Source: Dechloromonas sp. (GTDB lineage: Bacteria > Pseudomonadota > Gammaproteobacteria > Burkholderiales > Rhodocyclaceae). Taken from it: a stretch of 7,184 nucleotides of DNA. The notes below the pieces were generated by a model. The model had not been told where the DNA came from. It was given only the letters and a program-made list of their open reading frames with translations, and did no database searches. The position numbers and the translations under genes were made by a program. Positions 1-4,672 of this stretch are shown one piece after another. The DNA lies in NCBI GenBank assembly GCA_013693915.1, contig CP059264.1:662944-670127 (forward strand), in the 5' to 3' direction. Every line of letters starts with the position of its first letter. Within the stretch, counting starts at the first letter, position 1.

Positions 1-1140
1 CCCGAGTTCCGCCATCCGGGCATCCTGATAGCGCAGTTGTGGATGGCCTTGCCCTTGCTCGCGCTGATCGTCTTCGCTGCGGTGTGGAGTGTCAGTCCGG
101 GCGATCCGCTCGGCTTCGGCGAGTGGGTGACGCGGCTGAGCGGATACGATGTGCTTGCCGCGCGCGCTGCGACCTCGTTCGGCAACCATCTGGCGATGGT
201 GATCCTCACCGGGCTGATGATCGGCATGATCGGGACCATTCCCGCCCACGAACTGACCCACCGCACCCGGGACCCGGTCTCGATGTTCATCGGCCGCTGG
301 CTGCTGGCCTTCAGCTTCGACACGATCTTCTCGATCGAGCACGTCTATGGTCATCACCGTTATGTGTCGACCGAGGAAGACCCGGCGACCGCCCCGCGCG
401 GCCGCAACGTTTACCACCACATCGTCGCCTCGACCATCGCCGGCAACGTCAGCGCCTGGAAGATCGAGGCCAGGCGCCTGCAGCGCAAGGACCATTGGCC
501 CGTCTCGTGGCATAACCGGGTCGTTCGCGGGCACCTCATGAGCGTGCTTCTGGTTGCCGCTGCCTGGGCAATCGGCGGCTGGCAGGCAGCGGCCTGGTTC
601 ACGCTCTGCGGCCTGTGCGGCAAGGCGCTGCTCGAGGTCGTCAACTACATGGAGCACTACGGCATGGTGCGCGACCCGAAGAAGCCGGTGCAACCTCGGC
701 ATTCCTGGAACACCAACAAGCGGATCAGTTCCTGGACGATGTTCAACCTGACGCGCCACTCGCATCACCACGCCCAGGGCGAGGTGCCCTACCAGGATCT
801 CAAGCCGTTCCCCGAGGCGCCGATGATGATCAGTGGCTATCTGACCACCCTCATCGTCGCCCTGATTCCGCCGCTGTGGCACCGCCTGATGACGCCCAGG
901 GTGCTGGCCTGGGATCGTGACCACGCCACCGCCGAAGAGCGCCAGATGGCCGCCCGCGCCAACGCCAGGAGCGGCATTCCTCTGCTGCAGCAGGCGGGCT
1001 GCGCCGCCGGCGTGCCCGCGGCCAGGATGGCAGCGAATGCCCCGCTGAGACACTTCGGGATGGCTCGCGGGAGGAGGCCTGGGCCTTGGCGGCCTACCCC
1101 AGTGCCAGCGCCAGCAGGTCGCGCATGTTGTCCGGGGTGA
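1..1140 (+). CDS. AlkB-type membrane di-iron hydroxylase (alkane 1-monooxygenase / fatty acid desaturase superfamily), 5' partial
   Basis: The reading frame is open from base 1 with no stop, so the true start lies upstream; TTG at 37 and ATG at 43 are only internal candidates. The protein carries the histidine clusters of the AlkB/xylene monooxygenase group: HELTH (nt 247-261), EHVYGHH (337-357), NYMEHYG (643-663) and LTRHSHHH (748-771). In this family these residues bind a di-iron centre that hydroxylates alkyl chains with O2, using electrons from rubredoxin or ferredoxin. Hydrophobic stretches at about nt 49-84, 190-245, 535-600 and 835-880 fit an inner-membrane protein. LTRHSHHH replaces the LQRHSDHH of classical AlkB, so the substrate may not be a simple n-alkane. 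Homology-like sequence fades after SGIPLLQQ (about nt 998). The last 45 or so residues are Ala/Pro/Arg-rich and overlap the convergent gene, so the original stop may have been lost. The family is sure; the substrate is not. Confidence 0.85.
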   Translation, partial: PEFRHPGILIAQLWMALPLLALIVFAAVWSVSPGDPLGFGEWVTRLSGYDVLAARAATSFGNHLAMVILTGLMIGMIGTIPAHELTHRTRDPVSMFIGRWLLAFSFDTIFSIEHVYGHHRYVSTEEDPATAPRGRNVYHHIVASTIAGNVSAWKIEARRLQRKDHWPVSWHNRVVRGHLMSVLLVAAAWAIGGWQAAAWFTLCGLCGKALLEVVNYMEHYGMVRDPKKPVQPRHSWNTNKRISSWTMFNLTRHSHHHAQGEVPYQDLKPFPEAPMMISGYLTTLIVALIPPLWHRLMTPRVLAWDRDHATAEERQMAARANARSGIPLLQQAGCAAGVPAARMAANAPLRHFGMARGRRPGPWRPTPVPAPAGRACCPG

Positions 1141-2001
1141 GCACCCAGAGGTGCGAGGCGCGGCGGCGGAGCACCTGCCTGCGGCTCAGATACCGGTCGA
1201 GCAGCGCGTCGATGTCGCTTTCGGGCCGGCCCTGCCAGTAGCCGTCGTCGGTGGCCACCAGGACGAAGGCGGGGAGTTCGATCGGGAAGCGGGAGCGAGC
1301 GATGGCGTGCGCCAGGCACTCGTTGAACGCGCCCAGGGAGTTGTAGCTCCACTGCATGCCGAAGAGATCGAGCCGGGACTCGAGATCGTTCTTGTAGAAG
1401 ACCTTGCGCGTGCTCCCGCTCCGCCAGGTGTGGCTGGTCGTCGTCTCCGGGTTGAGCCAGCGGAGCCAGTTGTGGTTGGGCGCGGCGAACCAGCGGTGCC
1501 CCGGTGCACGAAGCCGTTGATCCGGAAGAAGATGCTCTCCCAGGGGCTCGCGCGGAAATGGTCCGGGGCCACGGCGACCCAGAGCAGCATCGCCCTCTGG
1601 CGGACCGCCACGCTCAGGTCCCCGTACGCGGACAGGAAGTCGTAGAAGCCGTTGCTCGAGCACATCACGAAGAGCTTCTCGTGGCGCCCGGCAAGCCCGT
1701 TGAGGTCCGCGACGATGCGCTCGCGTTTCCGGTCGATGTTCGCCGGCGTGAATTTCTCCCAGATGGGCCGCTTCGCGCTGAACTCCTTCAGGTACAGGCT
1801 GCGCACGTAGATGTGGGGGCCGACGGTGCGCAGGAGCATCGGGAGAGCGAAGCGGACCTGCCCGGGCACTCCGTCGATGCCCGGGACGAAGTAGAACGCG
1901 AGGGGCGCGTCCCGGTCGCCGTACTCGGCGAAGTCGTCGTAGAAGAGCGCGAAGCGCTCGAGGGAGGCCAGGTACTTTCGCTTGAACAGCTCGGCCAGCA
2001 T
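1094..2001 (-). pseudogene. alpha/beta-hydrolase-like protein, interrupted by a single-base frameshift
   Basis: Two overlapping minus-strand frames join into one 302-aa protein if one base is restored. The N-terminal part runs from ATG at 2001 to about 1500. The C-terminal part continues in the next frame to the TAG at 1094-1096. The break falls in CCCC (1499-1502 on +); adding one C/G gives FVHRG-HRWFAAPNHN. A GAGG Shine-Dalgarno-like element about nine bases upstream supports the ATG at 2001. CSSNG (residues 114-118, Ser116) matches the Sm-x-Ser-x-Sm nucleophile elbow, ATDDGYW near the end resembles the acid loop, and SHLWVLTPDNMRDLL resembles the C-terminal catalytic-His region of alpha/beta hydrolases. 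I infer that fold from these motifs; no substrate can be named. The frameshift may be real decay or a homopolymer sequencing error. The 3' end overlaps the convergent hydroxylase frame by 47 bp. Confidence 0.65.
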
Positions 2002-2050
2002 GAAGCATCACCTCGTCGCACGGATAGAATGCTGGGCAGGACTCCGGGGG

Positions 2051-2176
2051 CTACCCGGCTGTCGGATGCACCACCCTGATCCGATCCGCCTCGACCCGGA
2101 ACGCCACCCGACTTCCGGCCACGACCTCCCCGGTGCTGCTCCCGTACGACCCGTTCTCCGGCAAAGGACACGAAAA
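2051..2176 (-). pseudogene. 3' remnant of a truncated gene, possibly a TOBE-like C-terminus of an ABC transporter ATPase
   Basis: A minus-strand frame ending at TAG 2051-2053 reads GEVVAGSRVAFRVEADRIRVV and a few more residues, with strong GC-rich codon bias. An in-frame stop at 2177-2179 lies about 41 codons upstream, and no start codon with a ribosome site is visible. The alternating hydrophobic pattern V-x-G-x-x-V-x-F-x-V resembles the C-terminal TOBE segment of PotA/MalK-type ATPases, but the piece is too short to be sure. It ends 50 bp before the hydrolase start on the same strand, so the two may once have been an operon. The coding signal disappears where GC content falls, which suggests truncation by insertion or deletion. 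Confidence 0.35.
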
Positions 2177-2188
2177 TCAACTGCCGTC

Positions 2189-2203
2189 CGGAGAGTATCT
2201 CCG
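2189..2203. repeat. 15-bp palindrome at the composition junction
   Basis: CGGAGA-GTA-TCTCCG is a perfect 6-bp inverted repeat with a 3-bp centre. It lies about 12 bp from where the minus-strand gene remnant breaks off. No T-run follows on either strand, so it is not an intrinsic terminator. It could be an operator or a recombination relic. Confidence 0.35.
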
Positions 2204-2328
2204 TTCCTGCAACCCATCGTCAACCGGGAATTTGGCACCGGGATCTCGCACGTAATTGTTCTCTGTCCCCTGTGAAAACCGTTCCACTTTCACGCTTGAG
2301 GCCTGCAGGACGCCTGCCCCGGAGGAAA

Positions 2329-2436
2329 ATGTCAGAGTACAGCAACCGATCCAACAAGGGCTTTGAGCGCTTGGGGAAATGCCGCTCGTGTCCGGGGGCT
2401 GCCTGTGGGGATGAACTCCCGGTAGCCGAGACCTGA
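2329..2436 (+). CDS. Candidate 35-aa cysteine-rich small protein
   Basis: ATG at 2329 follows GGAGGAAA (2321-2328), a strong Shine-Dalgarno match but very close to the start. The frame ends at TGA 2434-2436. The peptide has a short polar N-terminus (SEYSNRSNKGFERLG) followed by GKCRSCPGAACGDE, giving Cys at 18, 21 and 26 (CxxC-x4-C). There are no membrane segments or signal peptide. Together with the 79-aa Cys-rich ORF downstream and the soft-metal-type permease, it could be a small metal- or thiol-binding peptide, but at this length a chance ORF cannot be excluded. I do not recognise the sequence. Confidence 0.25.
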   Translation: MSEYSNRSNKGFERLGKCRSCPGAACGDELPVAET

Positions 2437-2502
2437 CAATCTGGCGACCCCCAAGGGCCGCTTGCGGGCATTATGCGCGACCAGACATTCCCGGCCAGAA
2501 GT

Positions 2503-2536
2503 CATTAGATTCATCAGACTGACAGTCTGCATTAGA
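2503..2536. promoter_or_regulatory. Candidate operator: inverted repeat between direct repeats
   Basis: CAGACTG (2515-2521), one A, then CAGTCTG (2523-2529) form a perfect 7+7 inverted repeat. CATTAGA occurs just before it (2503-2509) and just after it (2530-2536). The block lies about 30 bp upstream of a candidate promoter facing the operon, as expected for a dimeric regulator site. No regulator gene is visible nearby, so the cognate protein is unknown. Confidence 0.35.
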
Positions 2537-2561
2537 CCAAAATGCAGCTCCGAAAAACTCC

Positions 2562-2589
2562 TTGAACTTCCTAAATAATTCGATAGTAT
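2562..2589 (+). promoter_or_regulatory. Candidate sigma70 promoter for the accessory operon
   Basis: TTGAAC (2562-2567) and TAGTAT (2584-2589) are 16 bp apart and each matches the -35/-10 consensus at four of six positions. They lie in the most AT-rich part of the window, on the strand and side needed to transcribe the Cys-rich ORF, permease, Trx and hydrolase/rhodanese genes. An imperfect dyad (2577-2596) overlaps the -10 box and could be a repressor site. Confidence 0.35.
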
Positions 2590-2596
2590 TTGAAAT
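2577..2596. promoter_or_regulatory. Imperfect dyad overlapping the -10 box
   Basis: AATTCGATAGTATTTGAAAT has mirrored outer arms (A-x-TTC-x-A against T-x-GAA-x-T) around an unpaired centre. Short AT-rich dyads with TTC/GAA arms over the -10 box are typical of ArsR/SmtB-type repressor sites, but the match is loose and no such repressor gene is in the window. Confidence 0.25.
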
Positions 2597-2624
2597 CTCG
2601 AAGTCCTAAGTGCCGCTGAACTTC

Positions 2625-2658
2625 ATGCTGTGCTGGGGCATGAGCCCCGTCTCAGCAT
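2625..2658 (+). promoter_or_regulatory. Interrupted hairpin in the presumed mRNA leader
   Basis: ATGCTG (2625-2630) pairs perfectly with CAGCAT (2653-2658), and GGGGC (2635-2639) pairs with GCCCC (2644-2648) around the loop ATGA. The 4x4 middle (TGCT/GTCT) adds one G-C pair and one G-U pair. No U-run follows, so it is not a simple intrinsic terminator. It lies between the candidate promoter and the ribosome site at 2687-2692. A second stem, CTTCG (2659-2663) with CGAAG (2674-2678), follows at once; the same CTTCG could instead pair with CGAAG at 2599-2603. This could be a regulatory leader; I recognise no known riboswitch class. Confidence 0.4.
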
Positions 2659-2697
2659 CTTCGGGCAACTGATCGAAGCTTGACCCAGAAGGTATGA

Positions 2698-2937
2698 ATG
2701 CGGGTGCCATTGGGGGAACTACCGGAGATGGGAGCAGCTACGTTGTCGTTCCCCTTGGCTCACCAAGGTTGCGCTGTCTTGATTCACGGAGAGCGGGATA
2801 GTCGCCTCATCCATTGTTCGGAGAACTGCGCCACCATGGATGAGTTGATTGCGCCCCTGACCCGCAATTTCTGCCAGAGGGAACAATGTCTCCCCAAGAC
2901 CGTGACTTGCGACACTGCTGAGAAACGCCGAGAGTGA
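2698..2937 (+). CDS. Small cysteine-rich hypothetical protein (79 aa)
   Basis: ATG at 2698 directly follows an in-frame TGA and has AGAAGG (2687-2692) five bases upstream, a good ribosome site. The frame ends at TGA 2935-2937, 36 bp before the permease start on the same strand, so it is probably the first gene of the operon. The product has six cysteines (25, 40, 44, 59, 64, 71), with HCSENC (C-x3-C) and CQREQC (C-x4-C) motifs, and no membrane span or signal peptide. The family is not one I recognise. Cysteine density and position suggest a thiol- or metal-binding accessory protein such as a sensor, chaperone or scavenger. The opposite strand carries a similar-length ORF (2719-2940), so coding status is not certain. 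Confidence 0.4.
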   Translation: MRVPLGELPEMGAATLSFPLAHQGCAVLIHGERDSRLIHCSENCATMDELIAPLTRNFCQREQCLPKTVTCDTAEKRRE

Positions 2938-2973
2938 CATAAGGCGTCCAAAGAATAACGCAGGGATTCAGTC

Positions 2974-4404
2974 GTGGATTGGTTGATGACAGCATTGCAA
3001 GGCGGCTTGGCAAGCTTGGCCTCCTATCTGGCAGCCCATGTTCTCTTATGTCTGGTGCCTGCCTTCTTCATTGCAGGTGGCCTTTCGGCACTTGTTCCTC
3101 AGCAATCCATCATCCGCTATCTCGGCCCGGATGCACCCAAATGGATGTCGTACCCCGCAGCGGCCGGGGCTGGGAGCCTGCTCGCTGTCTGTTCATGCAC
3201 GGTTCAGCCCTTGTTCGCGGGTATCCACAAGAAAGGTGCAGGCCTGGGCCCGGCGGTTACCTTCCTGTTCTTCGCCCCGGCAGCCAACATCCTGGCGCTG
3301 TCCTATACCGGGGTCGCCCTCGGTGCCGACTTCGCCATTGCCCGGATTCTTCTGGCGCTCTCCTTCGGTATCGGCATCGGGATGATAATGGCGGTCCTGT
3401 TCCGGGAAAGTGAAGTCGCTCGACTGGCGGATAGTTTGACTTTCGCGGCGGGTGAGAGCATTTCAGGAAAAGCACTTCTTTTCTTGGGAACCTTGATCGC
3501 CCTATTAATTGCAGGCACTTTGAAGCTCGATTTCTTGAAGGCCGTCGTATTCAGCAGCTCTGTTCCCTGGAGAGGCGCTTCCGAGGTGCAACAGGTTCTC
3601 GACCGCTGGGTTCCGGTGAACGAAGCAACCGGCGCCGAGGGCCTGAGCCTGCAAGGTGCGCTACTCATCGGCCTGCTTGCCGTAATTGGCGCCACAGCCT
3701 GGCGGGGTCTGGGCAAGGTCGATGAAGGGTTCAACCGCCTAACACCCGTCACACTGGGTCTCGTCGTCGCCACACCGGTTTTCGCTGCTATGGGCGTTCA
3801 CGTGACGCCTAGCGGTATCAGCCTGACCGTCACAGGCCGTTCCTTGGCCGTCATCGTGACGAGCCTGGCCCTGCTGCCTCAAGCCCGACGTTTCGAAGCC
3901 TGGGATGTCCAGCAATGGCTGTGGGAAACCTGGCGCTTCGTGAAGATGATATTCCCGCTGCTGATTGTTGGGGTCTTCCTGGTTGGCGTGATTCGAGTCT
4001 TCATCCAGCCCCAGTGGATTCAAGCCATCGCAGGTGCCAATACAGTGCTGGCAAATCTCGCCGGCGTCGTGTTTGGTGTCTTCATGTACTTCCCGACCCT
4101 CGTCGAAGTACCCATCGCCAAGATGTTCCTGTCCCTAGGCATGCACCCCGGACCGCTGATTGCCTACCTGATGGCTGACCCAGAACTGTCGTTGCAGAGC
4201 ATCCTGATTACTTCAGCCATAATCGGCAAACTGCGGGCATGGACCTACGTTGGCCTGGTTGCACTTTTCTCGACTTTGGCTGGGCTGACCTACGGTGCCT
4301 GGGCTGATGGCACCTCCGCACTGACGCTGGGCATCGCTGTGGCCGGATTCATCCTGATGTTGAGTGCCACGCTGCATCTCATTGAAGCCCGTCGCAGAGC
4401 TTAA
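2974..4404 (+). CDS. PF03773 (DUF318/ArsP-type) permease, putative soft-metal or organometal(loid) exporter
   Basis: This 476-aa integral membrane protein has roughly ten to twelve hydrophobic segments and a broad central loop at about residues 185-225. GTG at 2974 is chosen because AGGGA (2962-2966) lies seven bases upstream; the next ATG (2986) has no ribosome site. Signatures of the permease family are AVCSC followed by PLFAGIHKKGAGLGPA (about 71-95), then FFAPAANI (99-106), and a second-half repeat FPTLVEVPIAKMFLSLGMHPG (373-393). In ArsP, a founding member, conserved cysteines and this membrane core serve export of trivalent organoarsenicals. Other PF03773 members have no known substrate. 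Cys73 and Cys75 (CSC) are candidate soft-metal ligands. The next gene is a Trx-like CxxC protein, a recurring partner of this family. The family is clear; the substrate is inferred and may be arsenic, another metal(loid) or a thiol conjugate. Confidence 0.85.
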   Translation: MDWLMTALQGGLASLASYLAAHVLLCLVPAFFIAGGLSALVPQQSIIRYLGPDAPKWMSYPAAAGAGSLLAVCSCTVQPLFAGIHKKGAGLGPAVTFLFFAPAANILALSYTGVALGADFAIARILLALSFGIGIGMIMAVLFRESEVARLADSLTFAAGESISGKALLFLGTLIALLIAGTLKLDFLKAVVFSSSVPWRGASEVQQVLDRWVPVNEATGAEGLSLQGALLIGLLAVIGATAWRGLGKVDEGFNRLTPVTLGLVVATPVFAAMGVHVTPSGISLTVTGRSLAVIVTSLALLPQARRFEAWDVQQWLWETWRFVKMIFPLLIVGVFLVGVIRVFIQPQWIQAIAGANTVLANLAGVVFGVFMYFPTLVEVPIAKMFLSLGMHPGPLIAYLMADPELSLQSILITSAIIGKLRAWTYVGLVALFSTLAGLTYGAWADGTSALTLGIAVAGFILMLSATLHLIEARRRA

Positions 4405-4406
4405 CC

Positions 4407-4413
4407 AAAGGAG
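4407..4413 (+). promoter_or_regulatory. Strong ribosome binding site for the Trx-like gene
   Basis: AAAGGAG lies six bases before ATG 4420 and just after the permease TAA (4402-4404). It fixes the start of the small protein and indicates strong translation relative to its neighbours. Confidence 0.8.
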
Positions 4414-4419
4414 TTCGTC

Positions 4420-4653
4420 ATGCTCATCAAGATTCTTGGACCGGGTTGTGCCAAATGCAATCGTTTGGAACAACTGACCCGCGAAGCAGTTGCTGAACTA
4501 GGCATCAATGCCGACTTCGAACATGTAACCCAGATAGAGCACATCATGGCTTACCCCATCATGACTACACCAGCACTGGTCGTTGATGAACGGGTCAAGT
4601 GCTCCGGGCGCATCCCTAGCAAAGGTGAAATCTTAGGATGGCTCAAAGGGTAG
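4420..4653 (+). CDS. Small thioredoxin-like redox-active disulfide protein (TM0996/MTH895-type)
   Basis: The complete 77-aa product matches the usual length of the minimal thioredoxin/glutaredoxin-like family. It has an active-site GPGCAKC (Cys10 and Cys13), a central helix region, the cis-proline loop TTPALVVDE (about 48-56) and the terminal pattern GRIPSKGEILGWL. A further Cys sits at about 61 (VKCSGR). In this family the two active-site cysteines form a reversible disulfide, and the genes commonly sit beside PF03773 permeases, where a role in presenting or reducing a thiol-bound metal(loid) has been suggested. The gene starts 15 bp after the permease stop with a strong AAAGGAG site, and the hydrolase/rhodanese gene starts 19 bp after its TAG, consistent with one transcript. 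It has no signal peptide, so it is cytoplasmic. The fold is secure; the partner is inferred. Confidence 0.88.
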   Translation: MLIKILGPGCAKCNRLEQLTREAVAELGINADFEHVTQIEHIMAYPIMTTPALVVDERVKCSGRIPSKGEILGWLKG

Positions 4654-4672
4654 GCGTTGCAACCGTCCCATT

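Larger units (their letters stand above)
2180..2697. other. Intergenic/leader region without a recognisable large gene; lower GC than the left flank
   Basis: About 500 bp separate the left-flank genes from the accessory operon. No long frame here looks like a known protein on either strand. The supportable contents are a 15-bp palindrome (2189-2203), a 35-codon cysteine-rich ORF (2329-2436), a 7-bp perfect inverted repeat between two CATTAGA copies (2503-2536), an AT-rich candidate promoter (2562-2589) and hairpins (2625-2678). I see no tRNA, rRNA, CRISPR repeat or insertion-sequence end. Confidence 0.6.

Noticed and set aside
837..1352. Minus-strand ORF of 171 codons across the hydroxylase/hydrolase junction
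   Set aside because: It is in a shadow frame: rich in Arg/Pro/Gly, no motif, and overlaps two better-supported genes.
1504..2079. Plus-strand ORF of 191 codons
   Set aside because: It is antisense to the hydrolase-like gene, with a shadow-type composition and no recognisable domain.
2635..2648. GGGGC-ATGA-GCCCC as an intrinsic terminator
   Set aside because: No U-run follows on the + strand and none is found on the minus strand; a leader structure fits better.
2180..2697. tRNA gene, CRISPR array or insertion-sequence end in the long non-coding stretch
   Set aside because: No cloverleaf with CCA-side features, no regularly spaced repeats and no transposase frame or matching terminal repeats were found by eye.
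3303..3773. Minus-strand ORF of 156 codons inside the permease
   Set aside because: It is opposite a clear membrane-protein frame; Ser/Arg/Pro-rich shadow sequence.
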